Of a DNA stretch of 64,000 nucleotides, positions 1-9,678 are shown piece after piece. Location: assembly GCF_041075285.1 (NCBI RefSeq), contig NZ_CP163512.1, positions 3,658,001 to 3,722,000 on the forward strand, written 5' to 3'. A model generated the notes under the pieces. The model was not told where the DNA came from. It did not search any database and saw nothing but the letters and a program-made list of their open reading frames with translations. The first letter of the stretch is position 1, and each line of letters starts with the position of its first letter. The DNA comes from Providencia rettgeri (GTDB taxonomy: Bacteria; Pseudomonadota; Gammaproteobacteria; Enterobacterales; Enterobacteriaceae). A program made the translations under genes and the position numbers.

Positions 1-2
1 TC

Positions 3-110
3 CTTAGCGCAGCGGGGTTATCTGCGAGTTGGAGCCTAACCATGCAAAATCGCCTCGATAATCATCGCATTGAAGAGTTCAGCCACCGTTTATTTGGCAA
101 ACGGGGTTAA
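3..110 (+). CDS. C-terminal end of an unidentified protein (partial)
   Basis: An open frame enters from the left edge and gives 35 residues before a TAA stop, ending in LFGKRG. The last part is charged and helix-like. No family could be recognised from so short a piece. It is on the opposite strand to the next gene and converges with it. It could be a chance frame, but it is open from the window edge and its stop precedes a clear change of gene direction. Confidence 0.4.
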   Translation, partial: LSAAGLSASWSLTMQNRLDNHRIEEFSHRLFGKRG

Positions 111-148
111 TTTATTGCTTAGCAAAGTAAGCAATGCCTAATTCCACA

Positions 149-1033
149 TTAGGCATTTTCATTTTTTATCGCAGCTTGAAACCCTTGGTTTTTAACATAG
201 TCATCGTTATTAACCTGTATTTTTAAATTAAGATTACGTCCTGCTAGCCTTTTACTTTGTAATTCATTCAACTTATTGTGACTCTTTTGTCGTTCGCTTT
301 TTAATTGTTCTACCTCTGATTCAAGCATAGACACTTCTGTTTTCAACTGCGCTAATTCTGCTAGATGAGCTGAGGATATTTCATTGTTATTCAATTGGTG
401 TTGAGTATTTAAATTTGAATTTTCGTCGTCAAATTTTTGTGATGGTGTGATGTGGCTATCTGATTGGTTGGTAATTTTTAGGGCTTGATAGTTGCTTTGT
501 AGTTTACTTGAAAGCTGAGCGAGTTTTGATTCTAGCTGAGTTAGGGTGGTAAGCTTATTTGGATTATGTTGATAGCTTGAGCTAAGGATATTATTTCGAA
601 ATTTATCTATTTTATTTTGTAATGCTAAAAGGTTGCTACATAATGCTTGATACTCTTTTTCACTTGGTTGCCAGTAAGCTTCTTTATTTAAGTCATTGAT
701 AAATATATTAATTGCATTTTTTATGTTTTGATTGCTTTTTATCAAGCTAGTAATATCTTTTTGTTTTATTACTTTAGCCTTGGTTGTTAACTCACTGATT
801 TTCAATGAGCTGGATCTTTGCTGTGCATTAGCCTTAATGTCATTAATAGAGACATCAGACAGCTTATTGAATGTTTTGCAATAAACCTTATTAATATTAA
901 GCTCTTTTTTTTCTTTTACCTTTGAGTTTTGAGTATCTAAGATAGATTTTAATGTGTTTAACGCTTTTTGAGCGCGATAATAATTTTCAAGTGAAATCTC
1001 TTCAGATGAATTCGTTACTTTTTTCAGAAGCAT
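149..1033 (-). CDS. Coiled-coil protein of unknown function (main reading frame)
   Basis: The 294-residue product is hydrophilic, rich in Asn, Gln, Ser and Lys, with no membrane segment. Residues about 130-190 and 221-262 have heptad-like Leu spacing typical of coiled coils. The ATG used here lacks a good ribosome-binding site. Just upstream, in another frame, is a short open frame (1036-1146) with a better start, and the two are joined by a run of ten A residues. A one-base slip there gives a continuous product of about 332 residues. The Thr/Ser-rich N-terminus of that fusion and the coiled-coil body resemble type III secreted proteins in general character only. I do not recognise the family. 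It could be a gene broken by homopolymer change, or one expressed by slippage. Confidence 0.6.
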   Translation of the reverse strand: MLLKKVTNSSEEISLENYYRAQKALNTLKSILDTQNSKVKEKKELNINKVYCKTFNKLSDVSINDIKANAQQRSSSLKISELTTKAKVIKQKDITSLIKSNQNIKNAINIFINDLNKEAYWQPSEKEYQALCSNLLALQNKIDKFRNNILSSSYQHNPNKLTTLTQLESKLAQLSSKLQSNYQALKITNQSDSHITPSQKFDDENSNLNTQHQLNNNEISSAHLAELAQLKTEVSMLESEVEQLKSERQKSHNKLNELQSKRLAGRNLNLKIQVNNDDYVKNQGFQAAIKNENA

Positions 1034-1035
1034 TG

Positions 1036-1146
1036 CTATATCAGAATGACTGACTTTTTTTTTTCACTAGCTTGGTTTGCTTTGATTTCAAAAAAATCAG
1101 CAATCGAAGCTGTAGCTGTTGTTGGTGTTGAAATTACTGTATTCAT
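1036..1146 (-). CDS. Short 5' reading frame, probably the true start of the coiled-coil gene
   Basis: Thirty-six codons from an ATG with a GATGAGA sequence just upstream, reading MNTVISTPTTTATASIADFF and then a Lys run before a TAG. The peptide is Thr/Ser-rich and then amphipathic, a composition often seen in type III secretion signals; this is an inference. The stop lies two bases before the ATG of the downstream frame. Reading through the A-run with a -1 shift would fuse it to the 294-residue frame. Confidence 0.45.
   Translation of the reverse strand: MNTVISTPTTATASIADFFEIKANQASEKKKSVILI
1055..1064 (-). other. Ten-A homopolymer at a frame junction (possible slippage or -1 frameshift site)
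   Basis: On the minus strand ten A residues lie between GTG and GTC. In the upstream frame they read GAA AAA AAA AAG, so an A AAA AAG heptamer sits exactly in the frame required for -1 ribosomal slippage (the dnaX-type signal). Transcriptional insertion of one A would have the same effect. The downstream frame has a TGA directly before the A-run, so it cannot be read from upstream without such an event. A true loss-of-function contraction is the simplest alternative. Confidence 0.5.
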
Positions 1147-1265
1147 AATCGTCTCATCATAAAGGTGGGTGATGAAACTATGCTATCCATTTTTATCAAT
1201 AGTATTTTCATAAACGGTTCTAAATTGTCTATTTTCACCTTTCAACCATGTTGGTGTTGTAAGGG

Positions 1266-2897
1266 TTAATTTCCTTGCTGAATAAATTGCTGATACCACG
1301 GAACATTCGCAAATAATGTTTGGTGAGCGCCTTGAGCTATTATTTTTCCGTGCTCCATATATACGATATGATCCGCTTGGCGAGCTAGGTTTGGCTGGTG
1401 GGTGACCACGATACGAGTTTGTTGTTTAGCTTGCATGAGCAGTTTGATGACGCAAGCCGTGTTGATGTTATCAAGGCTTGCTGTTGGTTCATCCATTAAA
1501 ATGATATCAGGATGACGTAGAAGTAGCCTTGCAATAGATAAACGTTGTTTTTGCCCACCGGATAGCGCCATACCATTCGCGCCAACCTCCCTATCCAAAA
1601 GAGCTGGGGTCACCTCAAAATTTAACTGTGAAAGCAGGGAGAAAAGTTGTCGGTCATCAATATCTGACGCATCTAATGTTAGATTTTGGCGTATGCTACC
1701 CCGAAATAGCGCGCTGTCTTGTAATAAAATCCCACGCTTTGTACTGAGTGCTTCTTGCGATAATTCAATAAGGTTTTTATTGCCGTAATGGATTGAGCCT
1801 TGGGTTGGATCTTGTAAACGTGCGAGTAGGCTTAATAAAGTACTTTTTCCTGCTCCTGATGGGCCAACGATAGCCGTAAATGTGTTATGTGCAAAATCCA
1901 CTGAAATCCCGTTTAAAATTTGTTTCCTTTCATTATTGTAGAACGATAATTGTTGGCAACTGACTGTATTACCCTCAGGAGGCGAGGCGCGATAAGGAAA
2001 GCTTAACTCAGGGGTATTTAATGCAGACTCAAGCTGTTCAATAGACTGTTTTGCTTGCCTGACTGACTGATCCAAATGGGAAAGAAGCCATAAAGGCTCA
2101 ATAAAACGTGCCAATAATACCATTCCTGCGAGCCATAGACTTAATGGCATTTCTGCCTGACTGACTTTTTGAATGCCCAAATAAAATAATGCAATAAAAA
2201 TAACTTGGATGGCACATGAAAATAATAAATGGAATGGCAAACTTTGACGTTGCAACTGTGTTTGCGTTTGATGTTGTGATGCGAAAGCACATATCAGTTG
2301 CTGCTGTTGGGCATGACTCATCCCTGCCCGACGAATAAGTGGCTGGTGGAGGGCAAATTGGTCGAGTTGGTGAATGACATCTTGTTCAGATGCCTGAGTT
2401 TGTTGCTCAAAAAAAGCCAACTTTTGGCCACAAAACCGTAAGATAGATAATAATAAAAGAGCAGCTAATAAGAGGATCACCCCAAAAATAGGTTGATAGA
2501 TTAATGTGCCAAGCACAACCGTTAACGGTGCGATCACTCCGTTAATAATAGGATGCAATAAATGAGCGGGGACTGACATAATGTGAGAAACAGGCCCAGC
2601 CACTAAGTGGTTTGCATTTTTTATCGGCTGTAATGACAAAGGTAAATGGCGTATTAACGCGTTAGTGAGGTAGCGCATAACTAACCCACCAGCTAAATAG
2701 CCTTTTTGGGTAGCAATAAAGGTAATGATGAGGGATGTCAGGCTACACAATGCCAGTAAAATCAGTGGGATAAGTGTGTCTAATGACCAACTGAAAATGA
2801 TATACACAAGGAATAACCCGCTAAGCCCATCTAAAATAGCAGCGAATACCATCCAAACAATGGCGTTTCGTATCTTATGTAATAAAGATTTAAGCAT
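1266..2897 (-). CDS. ABC transporter half-molecule, permease plus ATPase (YbtQ/IrtB-like)
   Basis: A 543-residue fused transporter. The N-terminal about 300 residues hold hydrophobic segments of an ABC exporter-fold membrane domain. The C-terminal domain has Walker A GPSGAGKST, signature LSGGQKQR and Walker B IILMDEP followed by TASLD. Start chosen at the ATG preceded by TTGGAG with 8-base spacing; it overlaps the end of the partner gene by 8 bases, so the two are translationally coupled. Paired half-transporters of this kind (YbtPQ, IrtAB) import ferric siderophores through an exporter-like fold. The substrate here is inferred, as no siderophore synthesis genes or Fur box are visible nearby. 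A general drug or lipid exporter pair is the alternative. Confidence 0.8.
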   Translation of the reverse strand: MLKSLLHKIRNAIVWMVFAAILDGLSGLFLVYIIFSWSLDTLIPLILLALCSLTSLIITFIATQKGYLAGGLVMRYLTNALIRHLPLSLQPIKNANHLVAGPVSHIMSVPAHLLHPIINGVIAPLTVVLGTLIYQPIFGVILLLAALLLLSILRFCGQKLAFFEQQTQASEQDVIHQLDQFALHQPLIRRAGMSHAQQQQLICAFASQHQTQTQLQRQSLPFHLLFSCAIQVIFIALFYLGIQKVSQAEMPLSLWLAGMVLLARFIEPLWLLSHLDQSVRQAKQSIEQLESALNTPELSFPYRASPPEGNTVSCQQLSFYNNERKQILNGISVDFAHNTFTAIVGPSGAGKSTLLSLLARLQDPTQGSIHYGNKNLIELSQEALSTKRGILLQDSALFRGSIRQNLTLDASDIDDRQLFSLLSQLNFEVTPALLDREVGANGMALSGGQKQRLSIARLLLRHPDIILMDEPTASLDNINTACVIKLLMQAKQQTRIVVTHQPNLARQADHIVYMEHGKIIAQGAHQTLFANVPWYQQFIQQGN

Positions 2898-4575
2898 GGC
2901 TTTTCTCCAAGGCACTTAGTAATTGCTGATAATCTATTGATGTATCCGCTAAATCTTTGTGGGTGCCTTGTGCAATCAGTTGGCCTTCTTTTAGCAGCAA
3001 GACTCGGTTAGCGAGGTTTAAACTGTCTAGATGATGAGTGACTAACACGCAGGTTCGAGGTTCAGATTGTAAGAGTGATAATACCCGTTGAGCATTTTGT
3101 GGATCCAGTGCCGAGGTTGGTTCATCGAAGAGTAATAATGGTGCAGGTGATAATAAGGCTCGCGCAATGGCAAGTCGCTGAGACTCACCACCAGATAACA
3201 CCATTTCTTTTCCAATCTGGCTATCAAGCCCTTTAGGGGATTGTTGTATTAGAGGCAGCAAATCGAGGGCTTCAAGGTAGTGATAAATCTCATTTTCACT
3301 GGCTTGCGGTGCGAAAAGTTGCACATTTTCTTTTAACGAGCAGGACATCGGTTGCGGGTTTTGCATCACAATCGCAACTTGGCGGTTTAACGCGGTTAAA
3401 GAGAGTTCAGGTAAGGGGATTTGATTAAATGAAATGGTCCCTTGTGAAGGGTCTAGAAAACGCGCCATCAACTGTAATAATGTGCTTTTACCTGCACCAG
3501 ATAATCCCACAATAGCAATCAACTCACCATTAGCAATGTCGATATTAATCTGAGATAAAATGGGCTTATCACCCAGTGTAACGTTAACTTGAGCTAGTTG
3601 GAGGTGGCATGATGTGGTATCCAGCATTTTTTCACCGTATTGCATTTCAGGTTCATTGAGTACTTGTTCAATGCGTTGTGATGCGCTGACAGCAAGGCTT
3701 AATGCATCAGCTCCGTGTCCCATGGCCGCTACAGGGGCGGCAATGCTTTGAATTAATAAAATAAACAAAATAACCTGAGCGAGTGAAATCGGAGTAGGAA
3801 GCAGTATCGCACCAAAAACTACCCAGCAAGAAAGTAATGTTGCGCTGATCCCTACTTGGGTGAGTGAGCTTAGTGCGCCAATTTTATCAATCCAACGAAT
3901 AAAGGCGTTTTCAAAGGTTTGCAACGCTTGAGATACCCTTTTTTGTATGCCTTGATATGGATATTGCCTAGCTAATAATGGGTTATCGGCGAATTCGGCA
4001 TATTGGCTGTAAAGGTTTCCCATGGTTTCATTGCGAGCGGCATATAAGCCTTGGTAGCGTGGGGATCTCATCGCTCGAAATAAAAAAAATGAAGCCACTA
4101 AGGGAATAAGGCAAAACAGGGTGAGCAAGATGTTTTGCCATAGCAAAATAAGGGTGGTTGCAATAGGCACTACCAATAACTTAGTGAGATCTGCTGGTGC
4201 GTGAGCCGTTAATTGGTGAAGGTAGCGCACATCACGGTCAATCACCTGTGAAATACCGTCTCTACCTTGCTGTACGAAATGGGTTAATGGTAATTTACTT
4301 ATTTTATCAAGTAATTGTAATCGCAGCTGGTGGCACAAGCGGCTATCTGTTTGGTGGGTGAGATGCATTGCAATAGTTTGGCAAACTAACCAGCATATCC
4401 CCCCAATACAAGCAATAATGACCCAATTTGTATATTGATGAACGGGAGCTGCAACGATTTGGCTAATCGCAATCCACGGAATAAGAGAGCAAAGGCCTGA
4501 AATAGCCTGCAAAACGACTGCAAGTAGTAAAATCGAGCGATAGGGACGAAGTTGTGTCCAAAGTGCGCGGTACAT
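2890..4575 (-). CDS. ABC transporter half-molecule, permease plus ATPase (YbtP/IrtA-like)
   Basis: A 561-residue fused permease/ATPase and the first gene of the pair. About six hydrophobic segments in the first 290 residues are followed by an ATPase with Walker A GLSGAGKST, signature LSGGESQR and Walker B LLLFDEP then TSALD. Start chosen at MYRALW because it follows GGAGG with 7-base spacing; an upstream in-frame ATG lacks such a site. It very probably forms a heterodimer with the following gene product in the inner membrane. Siderophore uptake is inferred from resemblance to the YbtP/Q pair. Confidence 0.8.
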   Translation of the reverse strand: MYRALWTQLRPYRSILLLAVVLQAISGLCSLIPWIAISQIVAAPVHQYTNWVIIACIGGICWLVCQTIAMHLTHQTDSRLCHQLRLQLLDKISKLPLTHFVQQGRDGISQVIDRDVRYLHQLTAHAPADLTKLLVVPIATTLILLWQNILLTLFCLIPLVASFFLFRAMRSPRYQGLYAARNETMGNLYSQYAEFADNPLLARQYPYQGIQKRVSQALQTFENAFIRWIDKIGALSSLTQVGISATLLSCWVVFGAILLPTPISLAQVILFILLIQSIAAPVAAMGHGADALSLAVSASQRIEQVLNEPEMQYGEKMLDTTSCHLQLAQVNVTLGDKPILSQINIDIANGELIAIVGLSGAGKSTLLQLMARFLDPSQGTISFNQIPLPELSLTALNRQVAIVMQNPQPMSCSLKENVQLFAPQASENEIYHYLEALDLLPLIQQSPKGLDSQIGKEMVLSGGESQRLAIARALLSPAPLLLFDEPTSALDPQNAQRVLSLLQSEPRTCVLVTHHLDSLNLANRVLLLKEGQLIAQGTHKDLADTSIDYQQLLSALEKSHA

Positions 4576-5049
4576 ACAAAACCTCCATAGCGAATTTATC
4601 ACTGTAATTTATTTCGCTTTATTTAAGGGATTTAGTTGTTTTGCTCACCAGACTATTTGTTTTGTTTGCGGGGCTTGGCATCCTCTTTGCCCTAAAAGTG
4701 AACTACACCCAAGTTGGATTCTTTTAGTCTAATTTGAAGGGGAATTTTTATGTTAAAAACAGACTTGGGAGTTCAAACGTTAAATTATTTAGGCTGGCCA
4801 AAATGATGAGGGAGGAGATGAGTTAAACCTCATTAAAAATACCGGGCGCTTAATACAGCAAGATAATCTACCACGCATTATCTAACGCATTAAACGTAAT
4901 ACATTTATTTTATGTTTAGCGATTAGCCGAAAAGCACTCACTATTCAAGCTATGATGGCAAAAGGTATCGCAATACAGATTTTCAGTAATTTATTGCGTG
5001 CTTATGGGGGATAAAGAAAATGGGGAGATTGGCACTCCCCGTCTGTATA
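4576..5049. other. Intergenic stretch without a confident gene
   Basis: About 470 bases between the ABC operon and trpS. It contains an 18-codon plus-strand frame at 4750 with a strong AAGGGG site (MLKTDLGVQTLNYLGWPK, then two TGA stops). Further on there is a plus-strand stretch at about 4800-5010 interrupted by one stop, which may be gene debris. I recognise no family. The right end is the trpS terminator. Confidence 0.4.
5014..5041 (-). terminator. Rho-independent terminator of the dam-trpS operon
   Basis: On the minus strand a GGGGAG/CTCCCC stem with a 7-base loop lies 10 bases after the trpS stop and is followed by a T-rich tail (ATTTTCTTT). Confidence 0.75.
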
Positions 5050-6093
5050 TTACAGCTGTGGGCGTTTGACAAAGCCAATGGCGTCGTACACCTTATCTAA
5101 GGTTTTTTGAGCGCGAGTCGCGGCTTTCGTTGCGCCTTCATCCATAATTTGGTTCAGCAGTGCTTCGTTATTACGGAATTCGTGGTAACGAGCTTGTAAG
5201 TTTGTCAGCATATCGGATACCGCTTCGGCAACAGCACCTTTAAGATGACCGTACATTTGCCCGTCAAATTCTGCTTCTAATTGTGCAATTGGCTTACCTG
5301 TCACACCAGACATGATATCCAGTAAGTTGGATACACCCGGTTTGTTTTCTAAATCATAGCGAATACGAGGTGGCTCTTCAGAATCAGTCATCGCACGCTT
5401 AATTTTCTTCACGACGGATTTCGGGTCTTCCAACAACGCAATGACGTTATTGCGGTTATCATCAGACTTGGACATTTTCTTGGTTGGATCTTGGAGCGCC
5501 ATTACGCGAGCCCCGCCACCTGTTGGGATAAATGGTTCTGGAACGGTAAAAATATCGCCATAAATTGCATTGAAACGCTGTGCAATATCACGACTCAATT
5601 CAAGGTGTTGTTTTTGGTCGATACCAACCGGCACTTGATTCGTTTGATAAATCAAAATATCTGCCGCCATTAATACTGGGTAGTCAAATAAGCCCGCATT
5701 GATATTTTCTGCATGGCGCGCTGATTTGTCTTTGAATTGTGTCATACGGCTTAATTCGCCGAAATAGGTGTAGCAATTTAGCGCCCAGCTCAATTGTGCA
5801 TGTTGTGGCACATGGGATTGTACAAAAATAGTACTTTTTTTCGGGTCAATGCCACACGCTAAATAGAGCGCTAGAGTATCGAGGGTTCTTTTACGCAGTT
5901 CGACAGGATCTTGACGAACGGTGATTGCGTGTTGGTCAACAATACAGTAAATACAGTCAAAATCATCTTGCATCTGTACCCACTGACGTAATGCACCCAT
6001 GTAGTTACCGATGGTCAATTCACCGGAAGGCTGTGCGCCGCTGAATACGATAGGTTTCTGGGGTTGCTTTGTTTTTTCAGTGGGAGTGCTCAT
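5050..6093 (-). CDS. trpS: Tryptophan--tRNA ligase
   Basis: A cytoplasmic class I aminoacyl-tRNA synthetase that charges tRNA-Trp using ATP. The 347-residue product is slightly longer than the 334 of E. coli because of a short polar N-terminal extension before [11 protein letters not shown]. The HIGH-type signature is TIGNYMG (about residues 27-33) and the KMSKS loop is KKMSKSDDN (about residue 205). It is the last gene of the dam-rpe-gph-trpS run, 18 bases after gph, in the usual enterobacterial order. Confidence 0.97.
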   Translation of the reverse strand: MSTPTEKTKQPQKPIVFSGAQPSGELTIGNYMGALRQWVQMQDDFDCIYCIVDQHAITVRQDPVELRKRTLDTLALYLACGIDPKKSTIFVQSHVPQHAQLSWALNCYTYFGELSRMTQFKDKSARHAENINAGLFDYPVLMAADILIYQTNQVPVGIDQKQHLELSRDIAQRFNAIYGDIFTVPEPFIPTGGGARVMALQDPTKKMSKSDDNRNNVIALLEDPKSVVKKIKRAMTDSEEPPRIRYDLENKPGVSNLLDIMSGVTGKPIAQLEAEFDGQMYGHLKGAVAEAVSDMLTNLQARYHEFRNNEALLNQIMDEGATKAATRAQKTLDKVYDAIGFVKRPQL

Positions 6094-6111
6094 TTTAAAT
6101 TATGTCCTTGC

Positions 6112-6804
6112 TTATTTTATTTCAGATAAACCGATTGCAGGTAATAAGCCTGCAAAGTGAGTTAACACACAGTCAGGTTCAGTCAATGCAATAGATTCAC
6201 CATAGTTATAACCGTAGGTCAGACCGACACACGGGCATCCAGCGTTTCGTGCTGCAATAATATCATTACGGGAATCACCGACAAAAAGCAATTCTTCTTT
6301 GCGTAAACCGAAGGTTCCCATCGTTAAGTAGAGGGGAGCAGGGTGTGGTTTTAAGGCTTTAACATCGTCGCTGCCTAATACAAGGGAGAAATAGTGATCG
6401 ATATTCAGTTTTTTAAGTAGTGGGGCAATGAATGGAGTGGCTTTGTTCGTGACAATCCCCATTGGCAACCCATGTTTTGCTAACTGCTCGAGAGTTTCTC
6501 TCACTTCAGGAAATAGCACGCTGCCAGTTGTGACAGACACGGCATAATATTTATCAAAGCGTTGACGAGCTTGTTTTTGCAAATCAGGCGTGATGGTTGC
6601 GTTAGCCCAAGTGAGTGCTCGCTCAACTAAGATATCCACACCATTACCAACCCAAACTGAAACGCGCTCTTTGCCCGCCGGTGGGAAATCAAAATCAGTT
6701 AGCATGTTATCGATGGCTTCTGCTAAGCCACCGGCACTGTCAACAAGGGTTCCATCTAAATCGAAAGCAACGGCTTTGATATTCTCTAATACGGCTTGGG
6801 TCAT
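6112..6804 (-). CDS. gph: Phosphoglycolate phosphatase
   Basis: A HAD-superfamily phosphatase that removes 2-phosphoglycolate, a by-product of repair of oxidised DNA ends. The 230-residue product has the nucleophile motif [10 protein letters not shown] near residue 15, a Thr-containing motif II (GIVTNKAT) and the late acidic motif FVGDSRND. Its ATG overlaps the rpe stop by four bases, so translation is coupled. Length and neighbours match E. coli Gph. Confidence 0.96.
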   Translation of the reverse strand: MTQAVLENIKAVAFDLDGTLVDSAGGLAEAIDNMLTDFDFPPAGKERVSVWVGNGVDILVERALTWANATITPDLQKQARQRFDKYYAVSVTTGSVLFPEVRETLEQLAKHGLPMGIVTNKATPFIAPLLKKLNIDHYFSLVLGSDDVKALKPHPAPLYLTMGTFGLRKEELLFVGDSRNDIIAARNAGCPCVGLTYGYNYGESIALTEPDCVLTHFAGLLPAIGLSEIK

Positions 6805-7475
6805 TGAGATACCTTTTGTAATTCAACACGCATTGCATCGATAACGGCTTTGTAATCGGGCTGATCGAAGATAGCTGAGCCTGCAACGAAAGTATCGGCA
6901 CCGGCTGCGGCAATCTCCGCGATATTATTCACTTTCACACCGCCATCGACTTCCAAGCGGATATCATAGCCACTTTCATCAATTAATTTACGGACTTGGC
7001 GCAATTTATTGAGGGTTTGTGGGATAAAGGATTGACCACCAAAGCCCGGGTTAACAGACATCAGCAAAATCATGTCCACTTTGTCCATCACATAATCAAG
7101 GTAGCTCAGAGGGGTTGCTGGGTTAAACACCAGACCCGCAGTACAGCCATGTTCTTTGATCAATTGCAATGAACGGTCTACATGGTCACTGGCTTCAGGG
7201 TGAAAGCTAATGTGTGTTGCCCCCGCCTTTGCGAAATCAGGAATAATTCTGTCAACGGGTTTTACCATCAAATGAACATCAATGGGGGCGGTGATGCCAT
7301 AATCCCGCAATGCTTTACAAATTGGTGCGCCAAAGGTTAGGTTAGGGACGTAATGGTTATCCATCACATCAAAATGCACGATATCTGCACCTGCGGCGAG
7401 AACTTTGGCGGTATCTTCGCCTAAACGAGCAAAGTCAGCAGATAAAATAGATGGGGCAATGAGGAAGTTTTTCAT
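6801..7475 (-). CDS. rpe: Ribulose-phosphate 3-epimerase
   Basis: Interconverts ribulose 5-phosphate and xylulose 5-phosphate in the pentose phosphate pathway. The 224-residue TIM barrel begins [16 protein letters not shown] and carries the metal-site sequences [12 protein letters not shown] and [11 protein letters not shown] and the second catalytic Asp in LEVDGGV. It lies 15 bases after dam and overlaps gph by four bases, as in related bacteria. Confidence 0.97.
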   Translation of the reverse strand: MKNFLIAPSILSADFARLGEDTAKVLAAGADIVHFDVMDNHYVPNLTFGAPICKALRDYGITAPIDVHLMVKPVDRIIPDFAKAGATHISFHPEASDHVDRSLQLIKEHGCTAGLVFNPATPLSYLDYVMDKVDMILLMSVNPGFGGQSFIPQTLNKLRQVRKLIDESGYDIRLEVDGGVKVNNIAEIAAAGADTFVAGSAIFDQPDYKAVIDAMRVELQKVSQ

Positions 7476-7490
7476 TATTGTCTCCGAATA

Positions 7491-8393
7491 TTAGTCGTTA
7501 TCTGAGAGCCATTCTGCGCTAGGTTCAGTGCATAGCGTTTTTTTATTATTCGTTTTTCTAGGAGAAAGGCTATTAGGTTTATTCGTATATAAAGCCAGTA
7601 ACTCATTGACTTTACTGCGATTCGATATATTTCTACTAATGGTGCGACGAACTTTAACAATATGTAATTGTGCTTGATGATACCACTCTCTTGTTGAGGG
7701 GGTATCATGATTTGAGATCAACACTGGGATTTTGCTTTCTGTGGACAATTTATGCGCCAAAATCGCCAAATTTTGTTGCTCTAACGCCCCAAATGAATTG
7801 GTGTGGTAAGCCGTGAAGTTAGCGGTTTCAGAAAGCGGTGCATAAGGAGGATCGCAGTATATGACGGAGCCTTCTCTTGCATTTAATAGGGTTTCACCAT
7901 AATGCTGAGTGATAAAGGTGGCTTGTTGTGCTTTCTCTGCAAACCACAAAAGTTCTTCTTTGGGGAAATAGGGTTTTTTATAGCGACCAAAAGGTACGTT
8001 AAATTCACCTTTTGAATTATAGCGGCACAAACCATTATAACAGTGGCGATTTAAGTATAAAAAAAGCACGCTGCGTTTTTCTGTATCACCAGATTTATTA
8101 AATGCTTCACGCATCAGATAGTACTGTTCTGATGTATTAAATTCAGGTGTGAAGATGCGCTGGGCTTCTTCAATAAAAAAGTCAGTTCGGTGTTTAACTG
8201 TATTATAGAGGTTGATGAGGTCACTGTTGATATCTGCCAGTATGTATGAGTCATAACTGGTATTTAAAAACACTGACCCTGCACCAACAAAAGGCTCAAT
8301 TAAGCAATCACCCTGTGGAAGGTGCTTTTTGATTTCTTCCACAAGGGGGTATTTACCCCCAGCCCATTTTAAAAAAGCGCGTTTTTTTTTCAT
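7491..8393 (-). CDS. dam: DNA adenine methylase (GATC-specific)
   Basis: An N6-adenine methyltransferase acting on GATC, used in mismatch repair strand choice, replication timing and gene regulation. The 300-residue product has the SAM-binding motif FLKWAGGKYPL, the EPFVGAGSVFLN motif and the catalytic DPPY motif (in VIYCDPPYAPL, about residue 183). It is about 20 residues longer than E. coli Dam, with a poorly conserved polar C-terminal tail (about residues 270-300). It lies between damX and rpe in the normal order. Confidence 0.96.
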   Translation of the reverse strand: MKKKRAFLKWAGGKYPLVEEIKKHLPQGDCLIEPFVGAGSVFLNTSYDSYILADINSDLINLYNTVKHRTDFFIEEAQRIFTPEFNTSEQYYLMREAFNKSGDTEKRSVLFLYLNRHCYNGLCRYNSKGEFNVPFGRYKKPYFPKEELLWFAEKAQQATFITQHYGETLLNAREGSVIYCDPPYAPLSETANFTAYHTNSFGALEQQNLAILAHKLSTESKIPVLISNHDTPSTREWYHQAQLHIVKVRRTISRNISNRSKVNELLALYTNKPNSLSPRKTNNKKTLCTEPSAEWLSDND

Positions 8394-8475
8394 GCCGTCT
8401 TATTATTACAATCGTTTAGAGTAACTGCATTCATACTCTGTCAGGACAACATAATGCGCCCGGGGAAAAACGTTG

Positions 8476-9384
8476 TTATTTTTGATCCTGTTTGACTTGT
8501 TTCATATTTCTCACCCACGGTTTTTTCGCTTGAACAGCAGCAGGTAAAGTCCCTATTGCATTTTTCGCGTCAGTGACTGAGTTATAATTACCGTGAATAA
8601 GAACATACCAAGTTTGCCCATTGCGAATGGTCTTATAAACCTTGTAATTGGCAAGTTTGTTTTCTTTTGCGAAAGCTTCCAGTGTGTCTGAACGGCTGGC
8701 ACTGCTTAACTGAAGCGTATAACTACTCGCTGGTGCAGACATCAGATTGCTGCTTGAGTTATTGGCCGTTGCAGCCGATTTTGTCGGTTGCTTTGGTTGA
8801 GTTGGCTGTTTTGGTTCCACCGCTTTCGGTTGTGTTCTTTCTGGCGTAACGGGTTTTACTACTGGCTGTTGTTCAGCAGGCTTAACTACTGGCGGAGTCA
8901 GTGGCGTCACGTTCTGTGGTTGCGTTGTACCTGGTGCTGGAACTTGCCCTTGGTTTAAGGCATCAACAACATCACCTGGAATTTCGATTCGCTCACCCAA
9001 ACCATTTGGCTGAGTTTGTAACTCGCCTTGCGTTGGTGTTGGCGTGATTTGTGAACCAGTAATTTCTTGAACTTGCCCTTGCTGGGTTTGGCCTTGTGTA
9101 TTGGTTAAAGAGGAGGAACCAGACAAATCAATATTTTGCCCGCTACTATTGTTGGTCGTTTGCTGGCGTTCATGCTCCGTCGGTGCTTTTAATGCAGAAC
9201 TGATGGCAATAATCAGTAGCAATAAAACAAGCACCCCCACACCGATCATGATGTGTTGGCGCGATAAGGCAATTTTGGGTTTCGCTGTCATTGATTGACG
9301 TGAACGGCCTGCTGGTCTGTCTGATGTATCTGGCCTAAGGTCATTTTGACCTTGCGGCTGGTTATCTGGTTTAAATTCGTCCAT
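8476..9384 (-). CDS. damX: Cell division protein DamX, SPOR-domain
   Basis: An inner-membrane protein that binds septal peptidoglycan through its SPOR domain. The 302-residue product has a polar cytoplasmic N-terminus, one membrane segment (about residues 46-66), a long Gln/Thr/Pro-rich periplasmic linker with repeated QPT/KP units, and a C-terminal SPOR domain from about residue 220 (YTLQLSSASRSDTLEAF through WYVLIHGNY). It is much shorter than the 428 residues of E. coli; the shortening is mainly in the cytoplasmic part and linker. Confidence 0.92.
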   Translation of the reverse strand: MDEFKPDNQPQGQNDLRPDTSDRPAGRSRQSMTAKPKIALSRQHIMIGVGVLVLLLLIIAISSALKAPTEHERQQTTNNSSGQNIDLSGSSSLTNTQGQTQQGQVQEITGSQITPTPTQGELQTQPNGLGERIEIPGDVVDALNQGQVPAPGTTQPQNVTPLTPPVVKPAEQQPVVKPVTPERTQPKAVEPKQPTQPKQPTKSAATANNSSSNLMSAPASSYTLQLSSASRSDTLEAFAKENKLANYKVYKTIRNGQTWYVLIHGNYNSVTDAKNAIGTLPAAVQAKKPWVRNMKQVKQDQK

Positions 9385-9678
9385 TTTCCTCTCCCGAATA
9401 AAATGTGCCTATAGTAGAGATAAAATGTCTCTTATCAGTACAACCTGTTAACGACCAAGCAGAGTTTTCTGCTTATTTTTAAAGCATAGATTCTTTCGTG
9501 ATACCATGCTAGCTTGGATGGTATTTTCGTATGCTTTTTTGACGTTCGTATAGAGGTGTAGGCATACCGTATAATTTAACGACTTTGAACAGCATCTACC
9601 AGTAACATTTTAAAACGCTAGTATAAATTAAGCATTTTCTTTATTTTTGGCGATCTCTAAGGTCATTTTGCCATAATT

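Noticed and set aside
149..1033. Assignment of the coiled-coil protein as an IpaD/SipD-type tip protein
   Set aside because: Only general helical and coiled-coil character is shared; no tip-protein motif could be identified.
4750..4809. 18-codon frame with a strong ribosome-binding site, followed by possible gene debris
   Set aside because: Too short and not recognised; could be a decayed gene start, so it is only mentioned in the intergenic note.
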